64,000 nucleotides of DNA from Isoetes taiwanensis (GCA_021234155.1 JAJEKV010000167.1:841943-905942); one strand, 5' to 3'; numbered from the stretch's first letter, positions 48,290 through 60,675 are shown. Notes: generated by a model not told the origin, from the letters alone. Numbers and translations are program-made.

Positions 48290-49650
48290 GTGCCTCCGGG
48301 TGGTGGTCTGGAACTGTTAGGGTTTCCCGTGGCAGAAGGGCGATAGCCTCAATTCTGTAGCTGTGAACATGGACCTCATCTTCCTCATGGAGACATGGGA
48401 ACACCCAGGCCATAGGCTGCCCGATCTGCCAGGGTACCAGCATTTTTCAGTGTTCAATGGTTGTCCAGGGAGACGTGGGCACGGTGGGGTTGCCTGCTAC
48501 TACCGGGTAGCCTTGGCACATTTGGTTTCCCTCCAGAAGACTGACAGACATAACCGCTACTTGTGGATCAGAGTGCACCATCCGGGTGGAGATCCTCTCT
48601 TCCTAGCTGCTTGCTACTTTCCCCATGCAGAGAGTCCCTTCTATCATAGCCACCCGGAGGTGGATAGGATGGACCCGTATGTCGATCTATATGATGACAT
48701 ACAGCAGCACAAGCGGATGGACAGAGTCATGCTCCTTGGAGACTTCAATGTGCGGACAGGGGTGGAACAGGCCATGCGGCTGGACCCCCTCACGGATGAC
48801 GTGCTGCAGTTGCATCTCGCAGAGGCAGCTTGCACACGGCACTCAGATGACAGTCAGGTCACCCGCTTCGGCAGACAATTGCTCTTGATGTGCGGTATCT
48901 TTGACTTGCTCATATGCAATGGCCTATCACAATGGCCCTCTTCCCATGGGTACACTTGCAGACAGGACAATCACGGCGGCAGAACTAGTGTCGTGGATTA
49001 TGTCATAGTGGTTGCGCAGGATGTACACCTTGTCAGCCATTTTCATGTCGGCACAGACAGTCGGGACGAGGAGGCCGACTCAGATCACCTCCCAACTCTA
49101 TGTCAAGCTGGCCTGGCTAGCCGCTACGCCCCCTCGATGCGATACCTTGCCGACCGGGTTGGGCGCTTGGATTATGGCGGCGGAGGGTGCCGACATGCTC
49201 GCATGAAGCCCTCCCGGCAGATTCTGCGGGCCCCTGCCTTTGGAGCAACAAATCGACTAATTTGGTTGAGCTCCTCGAGCAGTGCAGATGCTTTGGGAGA
49301 CCTCCCCTATGCCAAAGATCAGAGGCCGCAACCTTCCCGCGTAACAGATGGTTTGATGCTGAGTGTAAGGAATGCAAATGCGCACTCCGTCTCATCGTGG
49401 ATCAGGACACGCGAGCTCAGGCCACCAGCCATTACCGTGCCTTCCTCAAGGAAACAAAGGCAAGGTACCTGGCAAGGCACCAAGGAGAAATGTTCCGCCC
49501 ATGGACACCCACCGAGAACTTTTCGGCGCGAGTACTCGCCGGCCCGGCCTAACCCTCTGAGGGGAACATCACGACGGTGCAATGGGAGCAGTACCTGCAA
49601 CAGCTTTATGATCCCCCGGGAACACGGATAGATGTGCCCCCGCAACATGG
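48290..49650 (+). pseudogene. LINE APE-type endonuclease
   Basis: VVVWNC (with a TAG after it) opens the domain, followed by LIFLMETWEHPGHRL (catalytic E), GGVACYYR, VMLLGDFNVRTG, SVVDYVIV and SDHLPTL, the usual endonuclease order. The frame is otherwise open from 48363 to about 49130. It then drifts, and the linker to RT (49130-49650) has shifting frames (PRNRWFDAECKECKCAL). It would nick target DNA for target-primed reverse transcription. Confidence 0.85.
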
Positions 49651-51060
49651 CCCACCGCTGGCCTGATCACAAAAGAAGATGTCGAAGAGGGCCGCGAGCC
49701 ACGGATAATGGGAAGGCGGCGGACTTAGGCGGCACGCAAAGCGGAGTTGCTCAAGTGGGCGGGGACAGCCCATGGTGCCGATCCCTCTTCGCATTGTTCA
49801 ACAGTATTTGCAAGAGGGTTTTCCCGGTCATGGACCACAAGCGAGGGTTGTTCCAGATCTACAAGGCGAGGGACCCACTTGTCATCCCGCCAATTCTAGA
49901 ACCATCATGATCATTTCGGTGTTTGCCAAGGCTTGCGCGGGCATTCTCGAACAACAGGTAACGGATGGGCGGAGGCGGCAGGTCGGGGCACTTACCCGAG
50001 GCGGAGCCGACCCCGACATTCGACCATTGATCACATCTTCACACTCGGGGCCACGGTCGAGGACAATAGGAACCGTCGGGAGGACTGTCTTCTTTGTTTT
50101 GTGGATTTTGCAAAAGCTTTCGACCACGATTACGGGGGAAAAGTTGTGGGGCGAGATTGCACCATCACGGGGCTCCCTATGGATCTGCGAAACGCGGTGT
50201 CTGAGGTATCCACGAGAGCTGCACGAGCCGCATGTAACCGGAAGGACAGTCATTTGCCAGTAGCATTGGAGTTAGGCAAGGTTGTCCTCTCTCACCCACA
50301 CTCTTTGGACTTTACATTGACTAGTTGGAAGCGACTTCTTTGCCAATGGGGGGGCGGTATCGACTCTTGCACCGGGTCATCCCGTGACTAATCTATGCGG
50401 ATGATGTGGACCTCTTGGCCCATACACCAGAGGGTATGCAGGCACACCTGGATGCCCTTGACACATTCTGCCAGGCGACGGACATGCGTGTCAACCTGGC
50501 CAAGACTAAGGTGGTCCTCATATCCTCCTCACGTCATCCAGCCCCTCCGGCGCTCACTTATCAGGGGCAGATGGTAGAGGTCACACCAGCTACAAGTAAC
50601 CTGGGGGTGGAATTTTCGTCCTCAATGTATTGGGATGCATCCATTCGCCTTCGGGTGACCGCAGGTTGGAAGGTGTTGTACGCAATGCAAAATAATAGTC
50701 CGTGGCAGAGTTTGTATGATCGGGGCCACCAATCACATTTGTTCCGAACCGGTGGAGCCAGTTCTTCTGTATGGGGTCGAGGTGTGGGGCCCAGTGGTGT
50801 CTTTGGCGACTTGGAATGACTTAGAGCAGGTCCAGAAGGCATTTTTGATGCGGGCACTTGGGGTCAAGCCCTTAGTTCCATATCAGATCTTGTTGCAGGA
50901 GACAGGATTCATGCCCCTGCAGCATGTGGCCCTCGATAGAGACATTGTTTATTTCGAAGGTGGCGGCATGGGCGACTTTCGGCCCCGCACTTGGCTTCTG
51001 GCGTGGCGTATGAGCCCGCAAGCGACTTAGGGCTTGTTGGAAGGACAAGAGAGCCCGGTG
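49651..51060 (+). pseudogene. LINE reverse transcriptase
   Basis: The RT motifs FVDFAKAFDHD (50094) and LIYADDVDLLAHTPEG (50391) survive in different frames. Next come MRVNLAKTKVVLISS, then VEPVLLYGVEVWGPV and MRALGVKPLVPYQILLQ. At least five frame breaks are needed to read it. It is closest to the LINE at 8.6-10.1 kb (compare VDFSKAFD, LLYADDVVL, VVLYGSPIWGALIS). Zinc-end remnants run to about 51380. Confidence 0.82.
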
Positions 51061-51751
51061 GGCTGGCGCCACGGAATGTAAACGCACATAGGTGCGTCGG
51101 GTGCCTCGGGCGCCCGTAGGGATAATTTGAGGGGGTACTTGGACTCTTGTTTCCTGGGGAAGCTCTGGGACCACCATGCTCTGGAACAGGTAAAGGTGGC
51201 ACACTACAAACAACACATAAACCCCACCCTGGTTCGAGGCCCACAGCTCTACCTGCATTCTCAGTTGCCCATGAAGCGCGGGATCGCCGTGTCCATTCGA
51301 GCGGGGCCCACCATCTTCGGCTTGAGGCGAATTGGGTGGGTTGGAGAGCAGCGCCGGGGATAGGCTTTGTCGGTGTTGCGTTTGGGGATTGTTGAGGATG
51401 AAAGCCATGCCTTCGGTATCCGGCCTATAGTCGATTCTCTTAGTGCGCACTGGTCCGCCCCTTGCAGCTACTTTCGATGCAGCGTCGGATTCGATCCCTT
51501 GGCTCCTACCTCCAGGAGGTTTTGGATCTGCGGACTCACCTCTGCCCCCGGGCGCCTACCTGAGGTGCCGGGAATTCATGTGTATATGTATATTTGTACA
51601 GCTGCCAGCAGGCTTGTTGCTGCGACGGTTTTTCCCTCCTAAGGGGGGGTTTTTTAATCCGGGTAGCAACGGGCTTGCTGCACCCGTGTAATTTGGGTCC
51701 CATAGGCCGATTGGCCTCCGCGGACGATAAAAGAACCTTCCTTCCTTCCTT

Positions 51752-52490
51752 GCATCAATAAAAGGTAAGAAAATGCTTCCCAAAGTATTTCCAATACAAA
51801 ACAATCTTCCAAAAAGATTTATAGCTAAACATTCTCTAATTCTATTTCACCGATCTAGGAGTAAGATATGGAACCACTGCCCATGCTCGTTTCTTGCATG
51901 GACTGGATCTCCAGCTTCGCCCATCGTAAGCAAGTTCAAAAAGTTCGTCCCCTTTTGTTTTCCCTTATTGGTTTGATTAAGCCATCCACAACAAGACACG
52001 TGTCAATCCCTTTAACATTAATATTAAGTCTTTTTATTATCCTTAGCTAATGCTTCCCATTGACAAAAGCTAATGTTTATTCCCATAGACATGCTCAAGC
52101 TGCCCCCTATGTATAACTTACAACTCCCCCAGAAATAGTCCCCATAGAACGATTACGGACATTTGGTCTGCCAACCATCTCCAACCACCTAGTGGTCTAT
52201 TGGCAAAAAGTTTGCAAGCCATCTCCAACCATTGGAAGCACTCCTGTGCTCATGGCCGTCCATCAAGGGCCCTTTAGTATCGGCTATGCCCCTGGAAGCA
52301 CTTGCATAAGAATACAATCCAAAATAGATTTGTCCATTTTTTGGCATATAAATAGAATATGCAAATATGCCAAAAAGTCAAAGCCACAACCCATCGAGTC
52401 TCATAAGATGCCCATCCCCACTTACATTCTCTTATTCTGAGGCAATTGAAAAATGGGTTATATAATATTTTTTCTTAGCCTTTTCAAAGA
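51752..52490. other. No gene recognised
   Basis: AT-rich flank after the LINE tail. A short repeat AACCATCTCCAACCA occurs at about 52166 and, altered, at 52207. Confidence 0.4.
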
Positions 52491-52502
52491 TGGCATAAAT
52501 GT

Positions 52503-53435
52503 GTTTTTTTTTTTTTTTTTAAATGGACAACAAACTTTATTAAAACTTCAAGCCAAAAGCCAGATACAAATGCACAGGCAGGAATAAAATCTCAGAGGAT
52601 AATCATGATCCATTGAGTAGCACCACCAACCTATGCATAGGACACACTCAAATGGAACTCAAATATTAATTGTCGCTTGGCAGGAGCAAGCGAAGAATAG
52701 AATAGAATAGAATAGTTTTTTTAACGTCCACGAAGACCAATAGGTCATGGGACCCATACAATGGGCTAGTACAATCATTACTACTAGGATTAAAAAACCC
52801 CTGCCTCGAAAGGTTTTCAAGGGAATATCCACACAATCTCCTGCGCTTCTAGATGGACCACAACAACCATCTCTGATGCTGAATGAAATGATTGGCTCCG
52901 CAATTTATTCCAAGTATCTGGATAAATAGCCAAGAGCACTTGCTGACTTGTCAACGTCACATGAAAAAGAGAAAGCAGCCAAGACCAAACAGGTTGGAGA
53001 TGATCATATAAAAAGAAACAATGCTCAATAGTCTCATCCCTTTGCTTGCACAGTGGGCAGAACGCTGACACTCGAGGATCGAATCTGTGGACAAGCACAT
53101 TCACACGAGGGCATCTATGAATAATCTGCCACCAAAGCACATCCTCCTTAGGATGAAGTAGTTTATCCCAAGCCCAAGTCCACATATATCTCCAATTAGG
53201 AGGTGGGAGTTGAAGAGACCAATTAGTGAGTGGCGGAAGGATATCACCATTGACAAGCAGCCTATACATAGAGTTCACAAGCCTATGCTCGTGAACACTC
53301 TGGTGAGAAATCCACATGCAACCTTCAATAGCCTCTGGAGCAACCAATGGCAGAGTACTAGCAACCGTTTCCCAAATAGGTCTGTCCCATCGAGACAATA
53401 AGAATTTTGTTTAAAAGATTTGCCATCTCGCTAAC
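52503..53435 (-). mobile_element. 5'-truncated L1 copy with TSD, itself interrupted
   Basis: Flanked by TGGCATAAATGT at 52491-52502 and 53436-53447. The minus strand encodes the ORF2 end (VLWWQIIHRCPRVNVLVH, CPLCKQRDETIEHC, VLLAIYPDTWNKLRSQSF), and the plus strand begins with a T-tract (the A-tail). Same family as 31339-31824 but longer. At 52697-52822 it contains a 3'-end copy of the non-L1 LINE, and about 75 bp of L1 sequence are missing at that point. Confidence 0.93.
52697..52822 (-). mobile_element. Isolated 3' end of the non-L1 LINE, with (TATTC)n tail
   Basis: The minus strand reads CTTGAAAACCTTTCGAGGCA, GGTTTTTTAATCC, TATGGGTCCCATGACC, TTGGTCTTCGTGGACG, then TATTC repeats. Homologous to 51635-51751 and 53918-54043. 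Confidence 0.75.
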
Positions 53436-53447
53436 TGGCATAAATGT

Positions 53448-53917
53448 TGTATTGTAAGTTCTTACATAGTTGGCAATCATCCTTTGAATTTGAGTTACGT
53501 CATATATTATGCCTTTAGATATCATAAAAACAAGAATACAATTATCATCTGCATGTCTTTACGAGACTAAATGGATTTTTTTATCAAAATGATGCAACAT
53601 ATGTTGAGAATGCAACACTATCCCGTCACTATGAGATTAAAAGTAAACACCACTCGAGTGTTAAATTTTCATTATAACAACACATGATTGCAACTCAGCA
53701 CTATCCCATCACATGACAGCATAATGTCCTAATAAGGCTACTTTGACCAATATAACCAGTGAGCTAACGTGATTATTTTTTATTTTAAATATATGTTTTT
53801 TTTTTATAACAACCCATTCAATTGTTTTGGTGATATGGTCTATGGTTTCAAGCATTGTCATTTTTACATGCACATCAAATTCCCTTGGAACACCCTGTTA
53901 TTGTGCTACATATTCCC
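53448..53917. other. No gene; repeat block shared with 33.06 kb
   Basis: AT-rich. 53735-53790 repeats the TACTTTGACCAATATAA block of 33055-33105. Confidence 0.5.
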
Positions 53918-54043
53918 TTGAAAACCTTTCGAAACGGTCTTTTTAACCCAGACAATAATAAGTCTAGTGGCTCTTGTATTGGGTCCCATTGGCCGATTGG
54001 TTTGGGCGATAGAAACATGTTTATTCTATTATATTCTACTAGA
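53918..54043 (+). mobile_element. Isolated 3' end of the non-L1 LINE
   Basis: CTTGAAAACCTTTCGAAACG .. GGGTCCCATTGGCCGATTGG .. then TATTCTATTATATTC. This is a very short 5'-truncated copy or a derived SINE. Confidence 0.7.
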
Positions 54044-55136
54044 AAAAATGCCCAGCATTGCTGGGCTTTCTGTTGGGCTTAAGTTCAAAAATTAAAAGGT
54101 GTGGATTATATTTTACAAAAGCAACAGTGCCCTTCATTAAGCTAGTAATTTGTATACATAATCAATTATAACACCCTCTCATGATTACAATTACTTTTAG
54201 ATAGCTCAGATAAGCGCATAACTCTTCTATAGTAATCAAGCTACTACAAGACGTCAATATCCAACCAGAGTAATATCACTTTAAAGCAAGTGCTGCATTA
54301 TAGACCCTTTTCTTGAAACCAATGCATCTCTACATGTTGCTATATTGGTAAAACCCTTGCCGCTTAATCAACTATGATGTGCTCTAGATCTCATATAAAA
54401 AACTTTTTCCTTAGGGGTATTGGTAACTTTAAAAAACTTTTTCCTTGGGGGTATTGATAACTTATGTCCTGAGGTCTTCTATAGCATAGAAGAAACATCT
54501 CCATGACCCTTTCGCATCCAGTTGACATTTATGCTAATACATGTACATTATTACATGTATTTTCAATGGATTCACTTTGAAACATACATCCTTTGCATTG
54601 GTTTGCATCCTAAGCAATAAGAGAGACCTTTTATTGAAAAGGGATACCAATAACGTGATAATAAGAAATTTACCTTTATTGAAAGAAATATGCAACAAGA
54701 ATAAGACCCAATTCTAGAAACTAATGTTTATGCTTGAAACCTTCATTAAAACCAATTGTATCCTATTTGCGATTGCCATAGCATACCAAATACCTGCCTA
54801 AAGGATCAACATGAGAGGAGGCAATGGCTCTAGATTTGCCAAGTAGCCTTTCTACATGGAAGTCTGGCCCATTGAAATTCATTTTCATGTGTGTGTCATA
54901 TTTCACTATATTCATTGTAAACTTCCTCCTATTTTACTACTCAAGAAACAAACCCAAACCTTCAATAAAAAAAAATCCTTAGACTGCTCTAATATAAGAG
55001 CAAAGCTGCCCATTAGAGTTTGTAGAGGGCAAAGCTACCACAAGCATCAGGTTGGCTAAACAAATAAAAACAATACACAAGAGAGTCAAACACCTTGGAG
55101 CAATGTGATTAACAGATACAGAAGACACAAGTGATT

Positions 55137-55903
55137 TTACATTCTACTATGTTTCACTTTTACAGTGTCAACGAAGTTCCAATGCTCTACTCCCCATGCA
55201 TTGGATTTGTTGCAATAGACATATTGCAAAATATTTAAATGTAATAAATGGGAAAAGCCAAATGTTAATAAATGTGATAAACAATGCAACATAAAAGCTA
55301 AGACTCTTTCTGTACAAAAATTTATAATTCCCCTAGGCATGTCTACGCAATCATGCCTTATGCGGCAAGCAAATGTTCTGTATCTCTGCTTGTTGTAAAA
55401 CATATAGAAATACGATAGACAATGGAGAGATGTACCTCCAAAAGCAATCCAGTTATGAATGAAAGGCTTGTTGTAATGAAGTGCGGGCATATGCGACTTG
55501 TCAATACATGCAAAGTAGAGTCTGCAAAAGCCCTGCAAGAATAGGAGTTCTCTCTTTTTTTGGAAGTGCCATAGATTGGAAATGCATGTCAATCAGCTAG
55601 CTAGGTCAAATGCACACATCAGTAGCTGGATAGAAGGCATTTATTTGTAACCTTTCTAGTGTGCAGCATGTGGAAACACCATATAATTGGTGGCAATATT
55701 GTGTCTTTGCCGAAAACTCGTACATTCTTATTCTGAATTGCATGGTTGTAAGGATAACAAGAAATACGACTTATGACTACCGTCTCCAAAATAACATCCT
55801 GGCTTAGATCTATAGAGCAAGCATAAACAAAGTTATCCAATATTCTAAAAATAGAACATGCAATCATGCCACTTCTAAATAACCTATTGCACTTCCTCGG
55901 CAT
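55137..55903 (-). other. Unrecognised minus-strand frames inside the Helitron-like segment
   Basis: Two frames (55903-55619 and 55592-55137) share a motif start (VDMPRKCNR and VDMPRGIIN) and are Cys/His/Tyr-rich. They may be parts of one captured, duplicated or intron-split gene. I recognise no family. Confidence 0.3.
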
Positions 55904-57272
55904 ATCAACTAAATCTCTATATCTAATTTTAATAGAAATAGACTCTTAGCAATCTGCACCATGCACTCTCTTTCCTTGATTTATTAAATCTGGTCTACAA
56001 CATCTAGCAAAGCAATGTAGTGGCTACTACAGTAAATGAATGGTTCTCATATTTCAATATGGTAGGCTGCTCAATTGTGCACGGTGAACGAAGTTGTGAC
56101 TATATCAGCTAATAATTGATCAAAGAAATAGATGCATGTTTTTGCATTTGCTCATAACTAGGATTTGGATGGAGAAAGCGACTGCAGAATCATCTTTATA
56201 ACATCTTAGTTCAGGCATTTGCCGGTTAGTTGGAAACGCTTGGTGACAATTATGTTGCAGCAGAAGCTGCCTTGGAGCTCCCATATAGGTATTTGAAATT
56301 ACAAAAAACAAACATTTATTTCTTTTAGAGTTGGGTATGCTTTGTAAAATGGGGCCAATACCAACACAATGTATGCATATGTCAAAAGAAATAATCTATG
56401 CATAGGATCCTTTTAAGTATTCTGATGGATACAACAATTTTGCATCTAGGGCAGTTAAAATTAATGATATGATCAACTGTGTTGTGATTTTCAAAGTTGA
56501 TAGTGTGTTTAACCTTATGGATTGATCTTTTTACAAAAATGTGTTCGCATTTTTTCTATAGCTTGCCTCATGTTTAGCCACTTTTGTATCATACATGGAT
56601 TTAGCTTCCATCTTTTGTCCCTCAAACTTTGTCATAATTGCTATATCCCTCCCATCTACGATGTAATATGTGTTGGAGATATTGTAATATGTGTTGGAGG
56701 TATTGCTAACGCTTGGCACACTTGGATAAGTCTAGAAAATCATGTTGATGGAACTTTGTAGAATCTATATCTTAGATAGATAGTCTAATCTCCCTTTCAA
56801 CCTTCATTAGCAGTAATTTAAATAAACACATGACATCAATAAACGCGCTACTTCATTCTCCTTGATTTCACCAATGTTCTATCGTTGTCACAAGGCCATG
56901 GTTCAAGAATTTAGAAGGTGCACAACTAGCATGAAGAATCCTTGTTACCCATACATATCATGTTCAATATTCACAGCAATGCAACAACCACCTATAGTAG
57001 ACAAATTTCAAATGGAGTTAATTAACAAATTCAAAAGCTTTACTTGCAAACCCCTTGGAGCAAATATGCATTTCCTTCAATGAATCTTATGATAATGCAA
57101 GTTTGGAGGCAATTGTAATGTTAATACATACCAAATTGAGAATATTCAAGCACAGACTTTGATGTCTACATAAAACAGGCTAACATCATCTCCCTTCTCG
57201 ATTTTACTTTTACATTTGGCAAGGTGTTGAATCATATCTATAACTTCATGATTACTTACGTCCAAACGTAGG

Positions 57273-57589
57273 GTAAAAGCATATTAGGGTTTCCCTTAAA
57301 AAGTATTATTTAGTGACCAAAAAGGTACCTAAAAAGGTACCCAGGACTGGGTACTGGGTACCTATGTAATATGTCAATAAAAGGTACATTTTAGAACTTT
57401 TATATATATTTTGGTCTTCAATAGCATTATACTTATCATAACTTTGAATATTAGCACGTTCTTGACTTTTATTTTGAAATTTTGTACTAGTTTTAATGAA
57501 AAGAAAAATGAGAAAGTACCCAGTTCTGAAGTACCTAGTGTATGTACTTTTGCAGGTTCCAAAAGTGGTACACCTTAACATGCTTTTAC
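57273..57589. mobile_element. MITE, copy 2
   Basis: Inverted relative to 45420-45734. Ends GTAAAAGCATATTAGGG / CCTTAACATGCTTTTAC. The body is AT-rich and noncoding, with GGTACC-containing inner repeats near one end. Confidence 0.75.
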
Positions 57590-58224
57590 CCCGTATTTAT
57601 GCCGAACAATGTCAGGCACTGTCACTATGATTTTAGAGAGGAACATAGCTATGCAAACGTAAATGCTACCATTCCATGAAGAATTCGGCAACCATAAATT
57701 CTTACCCATATGCTCTCCTAACCATTTTTCCTTTCACATTCCTTATAAAACAAAAACAAACATGAGGTGAATATGCATAAACTCTTGCATGCATCGTCGT
57801 TTGACACTGCTCGAACGCCTGACATTGTACGCACGACGCCACTAAATTTTCTTAACCACATTGTAATTCATTATTTCCTAATTTATTATGCTCTTAGGTA
57901 AATTATGCAACAAACTTGGTTTAATGCAATAAGTTGGTTATTTTTCTTACAATAAGGTTGTGACGTGTTTCATTGCAAATTGAACATATTGAAGCAAGTA
58001 CTTCTTACATTGTATTAATAGTTTTCAAGGTTTGCGTTACAATCTAATCTAGACAGTTTCAAGGACATTGATCTATGGTATGTTGATATATCTGAATGTA
58101 CTGTTATTTAAGTCATGAATGGTTGCAACTCCTATAAAAGATCAATTTTACATTGAAGCCCTATAGAAATACGCGCTGCTACTTATGTCCAGCAATGCCG
58201 GGCACCTGTTTACTAGTAATTAAT

Positions 58225-59175
58225 CTATATCTTTTTCAGTTTGTGGCTAAAGCCTTGTGCCAAAGCTCCATATAAAAGATTTGATCTTTGGGTTTATGGG
58301 TGAGTTCCACATAAACTTTAGATTTGTAGTACATCTTTCTTTAGTGATATCCCATTCAAGATGAAGAGAGATATTGAATCCATGAGTAAGATACCTGTAA
58401 GCTTTCTTACCATTTACATGTCGTTGAGAATATGAGTCATGCATGATACCCTCGATTATAATATCTGTAATTGCTTGATAGAGCATAGCACGATCATCTC
58501 CCAAACCTTTTACTAGATTTATCAATAATATTGTTCCATACCTCACTGGCAGTAATTCTAAGAGAAAAAGGGATCCCAAGAATCTTAGATTTAGTAGTTA
58601 GAGGGAGATACTCACATCCTAGGGATTAAGCTATTTGCTCTTTCTTTACCTGCTCTAGAGGCATGAGCTTTGATTTTCTTGGATTAATTTTGCATCCTGA
58701 GTATGTGTTAGTGTCTTGCAGGATAGTTAGAGTGTTGGTAATAGATCTCTCCTCCATTTCAATGAAATGAAACATGTCATCTGCAAAATTGGCATTGAGA
58801 AAGAATTGTTCCTTCTGAGTGTGAGGAAGCTTTAGTACAATGATCCTGTTATCCTAATCGACTTTCTGAAAAGCACCACTTAAAGCTTCTATGACAATAA
58901 GAAAGAAAAAAGAGGGTAGAGGACAACCTTGTTTGACTCCTCTGTTTCTAAAAGAATGGACTGCATTCTCCATTGATCAAGATAGAGGATCTGAAATTCT
59001 TGAGAACAACAAAGAAAATGCTAATGACCTCCTGAGAGAAGCCCATTTTCTAGCACCACTTGAAGAGGAAAATCCAGCTGACTGTGTCAAAGGCCTTGGT
59101 AATGTCTAACTTGAGCAAGACTAAATTTTACTTTGACTCTTTTGCCCAATGCATACCAATGATGGTATTGTTGGG
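58225..59175 (-). pseudogene. L1 reverse transcriptase fragment
   Basis: The minus strand from about 59150 reads LDITKAFDTVSW (motif A), then FADDMFHFIEMEE (the YADD box as FADD, near 58780), YSGCKINPRKSKLM and the post-RT region to 58247. Several stops and frame changes are present. It directly abuts the Helitron-type terminus at 58216. Confidence 0.8.
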
Positions 59176-59590
59176 ATTTCGATCATGGCTTAGAGATTTG
59201 TATCATATATTGTAAAATATCTGTACACTAAAATCAATTCACGTATAGAGATAAGATCGACCCTTTTTAAAAAGGGCAAAACGTGTCATGTGGTTTTTGC
59301 CGAGGCTAATTTATATTCAGAAGAGCGGACGGCAAAGGTCTCCGTCTGAACAGTAGCAGACATATCGGATTTGTTGTTGAAGCTATTATGTTGAACCAGT
59401 TACTGTACAAATAGGTTATTGTCCATCGTCATTGTTTTTTTGTTATCCAATCAAAAGTGGGAGACTAAAAAGCTCGAGAGTTAATTTATCGTACACTCAG
59501 TCAATCGTCTAATTGGGTGGGCATTGTCTCACGCCAGGCTCAAAGTCTCACGCCTGAGGACATGCACTTGGCACATGCAATTATTGTTGT
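59176..59590. other. No gene recognised
   Basis: TGTTGGGATTTCGATC at 59169 looks like a Copia-type LTR start, but no partner is found. Two nearby copies of TCTCACGCC (about 59527, 59547) lie just outside the histone element. Confidence 0.35.
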
Positions 59591-60663
59591 TGTGACGCTC
59601 CCTGCTAAATCTACGGCACCCGGCCGTACACTCGGCAGGAAATCCCCCATCCGGTCCTTCAACCGCACGGGCCCTCCGTCTATCCCGCACTCTGAGAGGA
59701 TCGTAGTGCGGGAAGGGGACACGAAGGTGTCTTGCGTGCCCTTCCCCTATGGGTTCCTATCACAGCGAAAGCACAAACATTGTCAGAACTAGCAATAACT
59801 ATACATCACACTACCTCGAAGGGTAGCTCATCCACATATCCATAGGTGCAAAGAACATAAACATATGCCATAAACATAGCCCGGTGGGTTCCTATGCACA
59901 GGCCGCAACTAATAGGAACTACGGGATCTATACTAGGAGCATACTACATATGGCCCTAGGTCTCTACCCCCTTTCCCAATACAAGAGGAGCAACATGATC
60001 AACCAACATCACGTACATCATATCATGATAAACATCATAAGAACATCTTAACCTAATCATACATATCTAACTTACAGTTAGGGTTCCGTGATTAGGGTTC
60101 AAGATGTTCAGTAAGGGTTCTAGGATGGCTCTACTCTAGATACAAGATACAAACCCATCTGGAGTGCTATCTTCCAGATGAACTACTACGAACTCTACTC
60201 CACCTACCTGCTCCAGAAGCGCTTCCTCCCATCCCTGGTGTCTCCATTGCTCCTTGACGGGGTCGAGGTCGTGCTCCCTCTATGATCATACACACACTTC
60301 GGGGGCTGCTGCGCCAGGCTATGCTACGACGGACGATGCTCGAAACGGGGTTTCGAGTGCGTAGATGAGTGTTCAGGTGCTAGAGTCAGGGAAAAGGGTC
60401 TAGGGTTAGGGTTTCAGCCAATATAGGTGGGGGTCCACATGGGATGCCACGTGGCACCACTAGGATGGGGCCGTGTGGCGGTTGCCCAATAGGATAAGGC
60501 CATGTGGAAATGGTCCTTATCCTAAGGTTATCTAAGTTAAACAATTAACTTAGATATGTGCCCCTTGCCACTTCAAGGTATACAAGGCTACATGTGTAGA
60601 CTTGTATAGTGACGGGTCCAGGAATATACGTATCTAAAGCGTATTTTCCCCTAGAACGTCACA
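59591..60663 (-). repeat. 3' LTR of histone element copy 2
   Basis: The minus strand starts TGTGACGTTCTAGGGG at 60663 and ends GGGAGCGTCACA at 59591 (1073 bp). Both ends share the TGTGACG/CGTCACA inverted termini. It is homologous in patches to 15597-16654 and 22025-22376. Confidence 0.8.
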
Positions 60664-60675
60664 TTCTCCCCCCTT
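60664..60675 (-). other. Polypurine tract of histone element copy 2
   Basis: The minus strand AAGGGGGGAGAA directly precedes the LTR start TGTGACG. It defines the element as minus-strand and LTR-type. A short inverted repeat (AATGCTGAGGACAGCATT) lies just upstream. Confidence 0.85.

Larger units (their letters stand above)
47400..51751 (+). mobile_element. GC-rich non-L1 LINE with ORF1, endonuclease, RT and (CTTC)n tail
   Basis: The order ORF1, APE endonuclease, RT is complete, but the frame is broken many times. Base composition is far more GC-rich than the flanks. The 3' end (GGTTTTTTAATCC .. GGGTCCCATAGGCCGATTGG) is followed by CTTC repeats (51737-51751). The same 3' end occurs alone at 52697-52822 and 53918-54043. 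Confidence 0.85.
54035..58216. mobile_element. Helitron-like segment (or two abutting Helitron ends)
   Basis: At the right end, on the plus strand, an imperfect hairpin (CCAGCAATGCCGG, 58189-58201) is followed 11 bases later by CTAG|T (58213-58217), a Helitron-type 3' terminus. At the left end, on the minus strand, a perfect hairpin GCCCAGCAATGCTGGGC (54066-54050) is followed by ATTTTTTCTAG|T, also a 3'-type terminus. TCTACTAG at 54035 could alternatively serve as a 5' end. No Rep/helicase gene is seen, so it is non-autonomous. It contains a MITE. Confidence 0.5.

Noticed and set aside
47698-51450. Many long minus-strand frames over the GC-rich LINE
   Set aside because: High GC makes stops rare; only the plus strand carries endonuclease and RT motifs.
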